The position numbers and the translations under genes were made by a program. Under the pieces are notes generated by a model, which searched no databases, had not been told where the DNA came from, and saw only the letters and a program-made list of their open reading frames with translations. A DNA stretch of 64,000 nucleotides, taken from contig NZ_JPYO01000002.1 of NCBI RefSeq assembly GCF_000757485.1, positions 87,975 through 151,974 of the forward strand. Reading direction: 5' to 3'. Shown piece after piece: positions 56,043 to 64,000 of the stretch. Numbering within the stretch: the stretch's first letter is position 1; each line of letters opens with the position of its first letter. The DNA comes from Achromobacter sp. RTa (lineage in GTDB: Bacteria; Pseudomonadota; Gammaproteobacteria; Burkholderiales; Burkholderiaceae_B).

Positions 56043-57110
56043 ATGCCCGGCAACACCCTAGGTACCCTCTTTACCGTCACCAATTTCGGCGAATCCCACG
56101 GACCGGCCATCGGCTGCGTCGTGGACGGCTGTCCTCCGGGCCTGGCCCTGGACGCCTCCGACATCCAGCTGGAGCTGGACCGCCGCCGTCCGGGCACCTC
56201 GCGCCACGTCACGCAGCGCCAGGAAGCCGACCAGGTCGAGATTCTGTCGGGTGTGTACGAAGGGGTGACGACGGGCACGCCGATCGGCCTGCTGATCCGC
56301 AACACGGATGCGCGCAGCAAGGATTACTCCAACATTGCCGACACCTTCCGCCCTGGCCATGCCGATTACGCCTACTGGCGCAAGTTCGGCGTGCGCGATC
56401 CGCGCGGTGGCGGACGTTCGTCGGCGCGCCTGACCGCGCCCACCGTGGCCGCGGGCGCCATCGCCAAGAAATGGCTGGCCGAGCAGTATGGCGTCAAGGT
56501 CCGCGGCTATATGAGCCAGCTCGGCCCGGTCGCGATTCCCTTCGAATCCTGGGACGAAGTCCCCAACAATCCGTTCTATGCCCCCAACGCCGGGGTCGTC
56601 CCCGAGCTCGAGGCCTACATGGACCAGTTGCGCCGCGACGGCGACTCGGTCGGGGCTCGCATCGAGGTCGTGGCGGAAAACTTGCCCGCGGGCTGGGGCG
56701 AGCCGATCTACGACCGCCTGGATGCGGACATCGCGCACGTGATGATGGGCCTGAATGCGGTCAAGGGTGTGTCCATCGGAGCGGGCTTCGATTGCATCGC
56801 GCAGCGCGGCTCCGAACACGGTGACGAGATTACGCCCGACGGCTTCCTGACCAACCATGCGGGCGGGGTGCTGGGCGGAATTTCCACCGGCCAGCCGATT
56901 ACCGTGTCGCTGGCCATCAAGCCCACCTCCAGCATCCGGGTCGAGCGCCGCTCGGTGAACCGCGCCAACGAGCCGGTCATGGTGCAGACGCTGGGCCGCC
57001 ATGATCCCTGCGTGGGAATCCGCGCAACGCCGATTGCCGAGGCCATGCTGGCGCTGGTGCTGATCGACCACGCGCTGCGCCATCGCGGACAGTGCGGGGA
57101 CCCGGTCTGA
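56043..57110 (+). CDS. aroC: Chorismate synthase
   Basis: 355 residues, usual length. FMN-dependent enzyme making chorismate from EPSP in the last shikimate step. Signatures [40 protein letters not shown] and the C-terminal [17 protein letters not shown] are all present. ATG start 37 bases after the EAL gene; a housekeeping gene inside the signalling region. Confidence 0.98.
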   Translation: MPGNTLGTLFTVTNFGESHGPAIGCVVDGCPPGLALDASDIQLELDRRRPGTSRHVTQRQEADQVEILSGVYEGVTTGTPIGLLIRNTDARSKDYSNIADTFRPGHADYAYWRKFGVRDPRGGGRSSARLTAPTVAAGAIAKKWLAEQYGVKVRGYMSQLGPVAIPFESWDEVPNNPFYAPNAGVVPELEAYMDQLRRDGDSVGARIEVVAENLPAGWGEPIYDRLDADIAHVMMGLNAVKGVSIGAGFDCIAQRGSEHGDEITPDGFLTNHAGGVLGGISTGQPITVSLAIKPTSSIRVERRSVNRANEPVMVQTLGRHDPCVGIRATPIAEAMLALVLIDHALRHRGQCGDPV

Positions 57111-57147
57111 TACGCTGACGTTTTTCGAATACCCCCTGGAGGCCGAC

Positions 57148-57990
57148 ATGATCCGGAAACGTTATCTGCTGCGCAACGCGGGCGCCGCGCTGGCGCTGGC
57201 CGCCCTGGCCGGTTGCACTGGCATGAACACCACGCAGTCCGGCGCGGTCGGCGTCAACCGGACGCAGTACATGTCGAGCATGGTGCCTTCGCAGGCGCTG
57301 GAGCAGGAGGCCACCCAGCAGTACGCCGACATCCTCAAGGAGGCCCAGGCCAAGGGGTTGCTGGACCGTAACGCCCAGCAAGTGGCGCGGGTGCGCGCCA
57401 TTTCGCAGCGGCTGATCGCGCAGGCGCCCGTGTTCCGGGCGGACGCCTCCAGCTGGAAGTGGGAAGTGCATGTGTTGTCCAGCGACGAGGTCAACGCCTG
57501 GTGCATGCCGGGCGGCAAGATCGCCGTCTACACGGGCCTGATCTCCAAGATCAAGCCCACGGACGACGAGCTGGCGGCCGTGTTGGGCCACGAGATTTCC
57601 CATGCGCTGCGCGAGCATGCGCGCGAGCGGGTATCGCAGCAGATGGCGACCAATCTGGGGCTGTCCGTGCTGTCCATCGCGACCGGTTCCAGCGTGGCGT
57701 CCGATCTGGGGGGCCAGCTGACCAGCGTGATGTTCACGCTGCCCAACAGCCGCACGCACGAAACCGAGGCGGATCGCATGGGCGTGGAGCTGGCGGCGCG
57801 CGCAGGGTACGACCCGCGGGCCGCCGTGACACTATGGCAGAAAATGGGGGCGGCGGAGCAGGGCAGCGCGCCTCCCGAAATCCTTTCGACCCACCCCTCG
57901 GCGGCCTCGCGCATCAGCGATCTTCAGGCTGCGGCGCAGCAAGTGCTGCCGCTCTACGAGCAATCCAAGGGCAAGGCCGCGGCGCGCTGA
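57148..57990 (+). CDS. M48-family zinc metalloprotease lipoprotein
   Basis: 280 residues. Lipobox ALAGC at about residue 23, then a catalytic domain with HEISH (H148, E149, H152) and the third ligand in HETEADRMG. The C-terminal part has STHPSAASRI, typical of LoiP/YcaL-like M48 proteins without TPR repeats. Probably a periplasmic, lipid-anchored quality-control protease. GGAGG precedes the ATG. Convergent with lapD. Confidence 0.92.
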   Translation: MIRKRYLLRNAGAALALAALAGCTGMNTTQSGAVGVNRTQYMSSMVPSQALEQEATQQYADILKEAQAKGLLDRNAQQVARVRAISQRLIAQAPVFRADASSWKWEVHVLSSDEVNAWCMPGGKIAVYTGLISKIKPTDDELAAVLGHEISHALREHARERVSQQMATNLGLSVLSIATGSSVASDLGGQLTSVMFTLPNSRTHETEADRMGVELAARAGYDPRAAVTLWQKMGAAEQGSAPPEILSTHPSAASRISDLQAAAQQVLPLYEQSKGKAAAR

Positions 57991-58015
57991 GCGCGCCCGC
58001 GGGAACTGGGCCCGC

Positions 58016-59980
58016 CTAGGTTCCGCTTGCGGCCGTTTTCACGCCCGGGCCACGCATGATGCCGATGCCCAGGTTGGCCAGGATCCGCTGGGTTTCGGCG
58101 TCGGGCACGTCCTCGGCATACACCGCGATTTTCAGCTTCCGGGCCGTTTCGAGCACCGATGCGGCCAACTGCTGGCTGCCGGGGCTTTGCGACATGCCGC
58201 CCACGAAGCCGCCGCCCAATTTCACATAGGACAGGGGCAGGGTGTGCAATTGTGCCACCGCGCCGAACTGCTGCGCCAGGCGGCGCACGCCGATATGCGC
58301 GCCGAACTCTGCGGCGACGCGGGCCAGCGTGGCGATCTGCTCGTGGCACTCCACCAGGCCGTGCGCGTCGACTTCGAGGTACAGCCGGTGAGCAAGCGGC
58401 CGGTGCTCCGTCAGCAGCAGCGCCAGCTGGCGGAAGAATTTCTGGCCGCGCAATGAGGGCAGGGCCACCCGCACCGCCAGCTCGCCAGGATGGGCAGCCA
58501 GCCAGTCCAGCCCCAGGCTTACCGCTTCCAGGTCGCAATCCGCAACCAGGTCCAGGCGCACGGCAGGAGGGATGAAGAGCGTCGCGGGGATCGGCTCCTC
58601 GCCGGCGGCGGTGCGCAGCATGAGCATGGCTTCGGTGCGGACCGTGCCGCCGTCCGCGGCCAGCAGGCGCTCGGTGGAGAGCTCGAAGCGATGATCTTCC
58701 AGGGCGGACTGAATGGCGTCCTTCCAGGCGCGCTCGCCGGATTCCGAAGGCGATTGCATGTCGGTCGCACCCGCGATCACAACCTGGTCGTTGCCGGCGC
58801 TTTCCGCCCGCATCAGCCCGAAGTCCAGCCGTGCAAGCACAGGGCCGGCCTGATTTCCGTGGCCATAGTCGGTCATGGCTTGCGCCCACCGGCAAAGGTG
58901 TCCTTCGCCCACAGGGATGCGCGAGGCGTGCAGGTCGGCCCGCACCTGCTCGGCGACCATCATCGCCTGCGGCGCCGCGCAGCCGGGCAGCAGCAGGGCG
59001 AAATCCGATCCATTCAGGCGCGCCAGGAGCGGCGCGGCCACATGCAGGCGCTTGAGCGTGCCATCGATACGTTCGCACACCGCCCGCAGCCATTGGTCGA
59101 TGAACTCGCGGGGCATGTGGCGGTTCAAGTCCGCCAGGTCGCGTTGGCGGAACACCAGGATATGGCCGCCGTCCATGCTGCGGCCGGCCACTGCCGGCGG
59201 CGTCTCCAGCGCGCGGCGGAATTCGTTGACGAAGTACTTCCGGTTCGGCAGGCCGGTGACCGGATCCTGGTTGAGTTCGACCTCCAGGGATTCGATCTTG
59301 GCATTCTGCTCTTCGACGCTGGCATAGACGCGTTCGCGGGTCTGGTTCAGGGCCTGGACCACGCCGGACAGCTCGGGCACGCGCGCTTCGACCTGCTCGG
59401 ACGGGGACTCTTGGCCGATGCCGCGCACGTGATCGCTGATCTCGCGCAGCAGGCGGTTCTTGATCCAGCCCACCAGCAGGAAGGCGAACACCGCCCAGAG
59501 AATTCCCGCGCCCACCACCAGCGCAATCATCTTAAGGCTGCTGCGCCACAGGGCTTCCCAGGCATAAGCGTCATTGGCGACCAGGGTGACTTCGCCGATC
59601 TGGCGCCACCCGTCGCTGACCGCGTGGGTGGCCGGTTCCGCGTTCAGCGGAGCCAGCGTCTGGAACCAGGCAGGCACGGATGCCGCCGTGGCCGTGGAGC
59701 GGCGCTCGATGAGGACCTTGCCTTCCGGGTCGGCCAGCCGCACCAGCGAGAAATGCCCCCCGTCGTACAGGGCCGATACCAGCAGTTCCTGGACCACGGG
59801 ATCATTGTTGGCGGGTTGCGAGAGCGATAAGGCCAGCGATACGGCGGCGTCGGTGCTCTGCACCTGCAATTGGCCGGACAGGTACTCTCGGGCGGAGTTG
59901 ACGCTGAGCGCCAGCGTGCCCAGCAAAATGACGCCGATCGCGAGGGTAACGCTGAGCAGTAGCTGTCGAAGTATGGACAT
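58016..59980 (-). CDS. lapD: c-di-GMP receptor LapD
   Basis: 654 residues. First helix (5-26), periplasmic LapD/MoxY-type domain (about 27-150), second helix (about 152-172), HAMP-like region with SDHVRGIGQE, then degenerate GGDEF (GSDFALL) and degenerate EAL (TEAMLML), C-terminal AVYAEDVPD. In the established system c-di-GMP binding to the EAL domain makes the periplasmic domain sequester LapG. Directly follows lapG with 17 bases between; both are preceded by the adhesin gene. Confidence 0.93.
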   Translation of the reverse strand: MSILRQLLLSVTLAIGVILLGTLALSVNSAREYLSGQLQVQSTDAAVSLALSLSQPANNDPVVQELLVSALYDGGHFSLVRLADPEGKVLIERRSTATAASVPAWFQTLAPLNAEPATHAVSDGWRQIGEVTLVANDAYAWEALWRSSLKMIALVVGAGILWAVFAFLLVGWIKNRLLREISDHVRGIGQESPSEQVEARVPELSGVVQALNQTRERVYASVEEQNAKIESLEVELNQDPVTGLPNRKYFVNEFRRALETPPAVAGRSMDGGHILVFRQRDLADLNRHMPREFIDQWLRAVCERIDGTLKRLHVAAPLLARLNGSDFALLLPGCAAPQAMMVAEQVRADLHASRIPVGEGHLCRWAQAMTDYGHGNQAGPVLARLDFGLMRAESAGNDQVVIAGATDMQSPSESGERAWKDAIQSALEDHRFELSTERLLAADGGTVRTEAMLMLRTAAGEEPIPATLFIPPAVRLDLVADCDLEAVSLGLDWLAAHPGELAVRVALPSLRGQKFFRQLALLLTEHRPLAHRLYLEVDAHGLVECHEQIATLARVAAEFGAHIGVRRLAQQFGAVAQLHTLPLSYVKLGGGFVGGMSQSPGSQQLAASVLETARKLKIAVYAEDVPDAETQRILANLGIGIMRGPGVKTAASGT

Positions 59981-59997
59981 GGTGTTGTTTCCGGAAA

Positions 59998-60696
59998 TCA
60001 GGGGCGCACGCCTTCCCGTTCCATGCGTTGAAGTAGATCGCGCCAGCGGCTGAGGCGATCAACCGGGGCGGCGGGTTTGCCGTCAACATATACGCCGTCG
60101 GCGTTGAAACTGAATACCGGCGTCAGGTCGCGGCGCTGCGTGGCCGGCAGGATGGTCGATATCAGGCTGTCTAGCACCAGCGGCACGGCGTTCGGGGTTT
60201 CGTAATAGCCGAGCACCATGTGGGCGACCTGGCTGCTGCTGGCGGCGCCGCCGATGCGCGCCCGCACGTAGATGAAACGCAGCTTGCTGGCCGGAACCCC
60301 AAGAGCCAGCAAGGAGAAATATTTGCCGATGACGTAGTCTTCGCAGTCGCCCGCGCCTTTGCCCAGCGATTCCAGCGGCGTGGCCCAATAGTCGGCCTGC
60401 TTCCAGATCGTGACGTCCTCGCCGGACAGCAGGGCCCGGTTCCAGAAGTCATTCGCCAGGGTCAGGGTTTCCCGTTCCTGGGCGGGCGGGGGAGCGCGCA
60501 TCAATTGCAGCCAGCTCGATACCGCCTTGGCTCCCTTCGCGCCATACCGGCTGGCCGACAGGCTTTGCAGCCGGTCGGCGTTCACTTCCAGGGCGGAGCT
60601 GCCGCCCCAGCCGCAAGCCAGGCATAGCAAAGCCAATCGGCACAGATTCAGCGTGCGTCGGTAACGGCGGGTCGATGGCATGAAGCGGATTTTCAC
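59998..60696 (-). CDS. lapG: Periplasmic cysteine protease LapG
   Basis: 232 residues, bacterial transglutaminase-like cysteine protease. A signal sequence or anchor (about 15-35, LNLCRLALLCLACGW) is followed by the catalytic triad C118 (GAGDCEDY), H159 (QVAHMVLG) and D176 (LVLDSLIS). It cleaves the N-terminal region of the large adhesin to release it from the surface, and is held back by LapD at high c-di-GMP. Located between the adhesin gene and lapD on one strand. Confidence 0.94.
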   Translation of the reverse strand: MKIRFMPSTRRYRRTLNLCRLALLCLACGWGGSSALEVNADRLQSLSASRYGAKGAKAVSSWLQLMRAPPPAQERETLTLANDFWNRALLSGEDVTIWKQADYWATPLESLGKGAGDCEDYVIGKYFSLLALGVPASKLRFIYVRARIGGAASSSQVAHMVLGYYETPNAVPLVLDSLISTILPATQRRDLTPVFSFNADGVYVDGKPAAPVDRLSRWRDLLQRMEREGVRP

Positions 60697-60743
60697 ATGT
60701 TTCTGAACGTTTCTGGTGAAAAGTCCAAAAAAATGAGACGCCC

Positions 60744-60770
60744 GGGGAGGGCCCCGCCGGGCCCTTCCCC
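60744..60770 (-). terminator. Terminator after the RTX adhesin
   Basis: GGGGA-GGGCCC pairs with GGGCCC-TTCCCC as a GC-rich stem (60744-60770). On the minus strand a T-run follows after about ten bases. It separates the adhesin from lapG; leaky read-through is possible. Confidence 0.55.
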
Positions 60771-60783
60771 TATTTGCTACGGC

Positions 60784-63700
60784 TTAGTTGTGGTCGACGT
60801 TCAGCTTCCCCTTCTGCAGCAGGTCATTGATGACGGCCTGGTTGTTCATGAGCTGGCCGTTTTCGTCGTGCATCAGGTCGACGTTCTCCAGCACGATCTT
60901 CTGGTCCGCACCCTGGCCGATCTGGCCCTTGGTGTTGATCTCGAGGATCGTATTGTTGGAGTTGTCCGGATCCTGCTTGAAGTTCAGGTACTGGCTCAGG
61001 TTGCCGTCCTTTTCGCCCACGAGCAGGTCCTTCAGGTCCAGCACGTCGCCGCCGTCGGCGACCAAGGCCTTCGAGAAGTCCTTGATCGTGTCGATCGCGG
61101 GCTGCGCGGTGGTGCCTTCGTCGCCGAGCTGCCACTTGAAGGTGTCGCTGCCGCCGTCGCCCCACAGCGTGTCGTTGCCCTTGCCGCCGATCAGCACGTC
61201 GTTGCCGGCGCCGCCGTGGAGCTCGTCATTGCCGGTTCCGCCATAGAGGAGGTCGTTGCCGTCGTCACCCCACAGGATGTCGTTGCCACCCTGGCCATAG
61301 ATGATGTCGTTGCCCGAGCCGCCGTGCAGTTCGTCGGTGCCGCCTCGCGTATCGCCCTGGACATCGAACATCCCGTGGTTGTCGGAGATGAACTTGTGCA
61401 GGTCGGCGTCCGTCGGCTGCGTGCCGTTCTTGAGCAGCAGGAACTGCTTGAGCCCATCCAGGCCCGCTCCATCCGCCAGGTCGGTCGGCTTGGCCGGATT
61501 GCCATCCACGCCCCACGGCAAATGATCGGTATTGATCGTGTCGCCGAACAGGATGTCGTTGCCGTCTCCGCCGAAGATTTTGTCGTCGCCGACAGGAGCC
61601 AGTTCGTTGGTCGTGCTGCCGCCAACGAGAGCCGACTCCAGATCCGACGGGTTCAGCACGACCTGCGAGTTGTCGGTGCGGCCCGTGGTGTACGTGCGGA
61701 TGTTGTCAATGTCCACGCGGAACGCGCCGCTCGAACTCTTGTCGTTGAGGATGAACTGGTACAGGTAGTCCCCAGGGCCGTAGATGCCCACCGTCTTGGT
61801 ATTGGCCTCGGTACCGGACTCGACTTCCTTCCATTCCGAACCGTTCCACTTCAGCAGGACCCACTTGAACGTGTCGGCGGAATTCTTGTTCGCGACGGAT
61901 GCATCGAAGCCGAATGACGCACCGGCAGGGTTCGTTACCGTGATCTTGTCGGAGTCCCTCATGGTGACGGTGAACGCGTTGCCATCCGACGTCGTATCCG
62001 AGATACGCATCTTGTAGCTGTTGTTGTTGTTGCCCGTCCGCGTCACGGTGCCGTCGCCGTCCTTCTGCCAGTTTGCGACATTGTTCGCTCCAGTAGGCGA
62101 GTTTCCGGAGAAGTTCACATAAACCTCGCCGCCAGTGGTGAAGCGGCCTCCGGTGTTGTCGTACTTGTTGAGCGTGGAGGTGGAGACGCCCGAGCCGATG
62201 CCGATGCCGTGCACTTCGCTGACGCCAGCCAGGGAGTTGAACTCGGCGTCGCGGTCGTATCCAAACCACCCTTCGGAAGTGGGTTCGCCGTCCGTCAGGA
62301 AGAACGTCAGGTTCTTGTACGCGTTGCCGTTGCTGTCGACCGTGGGCTGATCATCGAACCAGTCCTTGGTTTCATGGAAGGCCGCGCCATATGGCGTGCC
62401 GCCACCAGCCTTCAGATCCAGCAGGATGTCCACCATGTCGTCGACATTGCCGGAGTTCAGGCCCAAGATCTCCTTCTCCAGCTTGGCGCCGCTGTCGGCG
62501 AAGGAGATCAGCGACACGTTGATGGTGCCGTCGTGGATGGCCAGCTGATTCTCCAGCAGCGCCTTGAGAGCCTTCTTGGCGGTCTCGAGGCGTCGCTCCT
62601 GATTGGAACCGCTGCCCCAGTAGTAGTCCATCGAACCCGACAGATCGAGCACCAGTGCGATGTTGTAGCTGGTGCCGGGGGTCACGTTCTTCAGCATGCC
62701 GCCCTGGTCGCCCAGCAGCACGTCGTCGCCCGAACCGCCCTTGACGGTGTCGTTGTTGTTGCCGCCACCCGTGAATTGGTCCACGCGCAACTCGAACGTC
62801 TGCTGCTCCGAGGTGTCCTGGCCGCCGTTGGCGGTGCCGCCGGAATCCTTGACGCGGAACTCGAAGGACGAGCCGGCGTTTTCACCCACGTTGGTGGCGT
62901 CGGGGCGGAACACCAGCTTGCCGTCCGTGAGGTCCGCAACGCTGATTTCCTGGCCCTGAGTCACCGGCTGCCCATCGATGAGCAGCGTGCCGCCGGACGG
63001 CAGGGAGTCGATGATCACCGACTCCATCGAATGCCCTTCCACTGGGTCGGAGAACTCGAAGTCGTCCATGTCGAACACGTAGTCCCGGCCCTCCGTCACG
63101 TTGCCCGAGGCATCCGCCGAAACCGGGGCGTCATTGACGGGCAGGACGTCGATGTCCAGCGTGGAAGAGGTCGTTTCCGAACCGTCCGTCACGGTATAAG
63201 TGATCTGCGGGACGTCCCCGTTCCAGTTTGCATCAGGCGTGAAGACATAGCCGCCGTTGGCATTCACGACGATAGTGCCGATGCCGGCAATAGTCGCCGT
63301 CTGGCCCGCATCGTACTTCGTGCCGTTGATCGAGAACTCGGTGACGGACAGCGCGTCGTTGTCGGCATCCGTCGCGCCCGTAAGCACGTTGCCGCTGGCG
63401 ATCTGGTCTTCCAGGATCTGATTGATGTGGGTCTCGAGGACCGGCGCTTCGTTCGTGCCGTTGATGGTGATGACGATCACCGCTTCACTGATGTCGCCGT
63501 CGGCATCGGTGATGGTGTAGTGGATCTCCTCGGTCAGGGTCTGGTCGTTGCCGAGCGCCCGGACCGCGGCCAGGCTATTGTCCAGTTGGTACGACCAGGT
63601 GCCGTCGCCATTGTCGATCAGGGTGCCGTACTTGGCGTCGCCCGCCGTAATGGTCACGGTGCTGGCGTCGGCGCCCAGCGTGTCATTGGCGAGCACGTTG

Positions 63701-64000
63701 CCAGTGATCGCGCCGGTGGCGCCCTCGTCGACCGATGCCGTGTCGTCCTCGGCTTCAGGCGCGGTGTCGATGATCTGGATGACCAGGTCATCGCTGTGGG
63801 TCTGGCCGGCGAGGTCCTTGACCGCGACCTGGAAGAGGTCGCGCACGGAGTCGTCGCCCGCGCTGTGGTCGTCGGCGCCGCCGGTCTCCTGGTAGGAGTA
63901 GGAGATGGTGCCGGTGGCCGCGTCGTAGCCGGTGATGCTGAGCACACCCTTGCCGGTGGTGATGACGACCGGATCGGCGGCGGTGGCGCCGGTGACGTCC
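60784..64000 (-). CDS. LapA/BrtA-type RTX adhesin, C-terminal part (5' end outside window)
   Basis: The last 1071 residues of a frame that stays open to the window end. Order: cadherin/VCBS-like Ig repeats (EDDTASVDEGA ..., NEAPVLE ..., NDAPVSAD ...); an RTX unit GGSGDDVLLGD; a VWA domain with MIDAS DLSGSMD and FFLTDGEPTSEG; then nonapeptide RTX repeats (GGDGNDILFGD, GGSGNDIIYG, GGTGNDELHG, GGKGNDTLWGD) that bind Ca2+; and a C-terminal type I secretion region ending LNVDHN. Substrate of the neighbouring LapG/LapD switch by position; the LapG cleavage site would be N-terminal and is not visible. Confidence 0.9.
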   Translation of the reverse strand, partial: DVTGATAADPVVITTGKGVLSITGYDAATGTISYSYQETGGADDHSAGDDSVRDLFQVAVKDLAGQTHSDDLVIQIIDTAPEAEDDTASVDEGATGAITGNVLANDTLGADASTVTITAGDAKYGTLIDNGDGTWSYQLDNSLAAVRALGNDQTLTEEIHYTITDADGDISEAVIVITINGTNEAPVLETHINQILEDQIASGNVLTGATDADNDALSVTEFSINGTKYDAGQTATIAGIGTIVVNANGGYVFTPDANWNGDVPQITYTVTDGSETTSSTLDIDVLPVNDAPVSADASGNVTEGRDYVFDMDDFEFSDPVEGHSMESVIIDSLPSGGTLLIDGQPVTQGQEISVADLTDGKLVFRPDATNVGENAGSSFEFRVKDSGGTANGGQDTSEQQTFELRVDQFTGGGNNNDTVKGGSGDDVLLGDQGGMLKNVTPGTSYNIALVLDLSGSMDYYWGSGSNQERRLETAKKALKALLENQLAIHDGTINVSLISFADSGAKLEKEILGLNSGNVDDMVDILLDLKAGGGTPYGAAFHETKDWFDDQPTVDSNGNAYKNLTFFLTDGEPTSEGWFGYDRDAEFNSLAGVSEVHGIGIGSGVSTSTLNKYDNTGGRFTTGGEVYVNFSGNSPTGANNVANWQKDGDGTVTRTGNNNNSYKMRISDTTSDGNAFTVTMRDSDKITVTNPAGASFGFDASVANKNSADTFKWVLLKWNGSEWKEVESGTEANTKTVGIYGPGDYLYQFILNDKSSSGAFRVDIDNIRTYTTGRTDNSQVVLNPSDLESALVGGSTTNELAPVGDDKIFGGDGNDILFGDTINTDHLPWGVDGNPAKPTDLADGAGLDGLKQFLLLKNGTQPTDADLHKFISDNHGMFDVQGDTRGGTDELHGGSGNDIIYGQGGNDILWGDDGNDLLYGGTGNDELHGGAGNDVLIGGKGNDTLWGDGGSDTFKWQLGDEGTTAQPAIDTIKDFSKALVADGGDVLDLKDLLVGEKDGNLSQYLNFKQDPDNSNNTILEINTKGQIGQGADQKIVLENVDLMHDENGQLMNNQAVINDLLQKGKLNVDHN

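Noticed and set aside
61150..61340. DNA-level tandem repeats at the adhesin 3' end
   Set aside because: The periodicity comes from RTX nonapeptide coding, not from a separate repeat element.

Overview
The window is a GC-rich chromosomal segment from a betaproteobacterium of the Alcaligenaceae, most likely Bordetella or a close relative such as Achromobacter. The evidence is the gene order hisC-hfq-hflX-hflK-hflC-hisZ-purA, the rpsU-dnaG-rpoD operon, a Bug-type solute receptor inside a catabolic operon, and a LapD/LapG/RTX-adhesin locus like the one described in Bordetella bronchiseptica. The assignment rests on protein character and synteny only; no database search was run.

Layout. 1-9983 is housekeeping: the end of hisC, the RNA chaperone Hfq, GTPase HflX, the HflK/HflC membrane complex, HisZ, PurA, a phosphoribosyltransferase, S21 and primase. 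10746-13100 holds rpoD and a CAU-anticodon tRNA. 13353-19531 is mixed: a small double-CxxC protein, a diguanylate cyclase, a Tat-exported metallophosphoesterase, a SYLF lipoprotein and a LysR regulator. 19677-28750 is one co-directional acyl-CoA operon: DUF35 protein, thiolase-like protein lacking the usual catalytic Cys, CoA-transferase A/B, three-part biotin-dependent acyl-CoA carboxylase, Bug receptor, SDR and MaoC hydratase.

28751-33998 is an accessory island of low coding density. It holds three short ORFs that all end in the same C-terminal signature (RWPxDFxxKH), two more double-CxxC proteins related to the one at 13353, a Hint-domain protein and a strongly AT-rich block. This is the part of the window least explained by known families. 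33999-42705 is a tight Tad-type pilus/secretion operon with an FHA-TadA fusion but no visible TadZ or prepilin peptidase; a DUF192 gene follows and runs into the convergent neighbour.

42942-49667 returns to conserved genes: BPSS1780-type membrane protein, homoserine kinase, DusA, CBS protein, YihY/BrkB-type membrane protein, DUF2069 and SelO. 49864-64000 is rich in c-di-GMP signalling and adhesion genes: a response regulator converging on a histidine kinase, a LapD-like receptor immediately upstream of that kinase, an EAL phosphodiesterase, then (after aroC and an M48 lipoprotein protease) a second LapD, the periplasmic protease LapG and the C-terminal part of a VWA/RTX adhesin cut by the window end. 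In the established model, high c-di-GMP makes LapD sequester LapG so the adhesin stays on the surface; the cyclase and phosphodiesterase genes in this window could feed into that switch.
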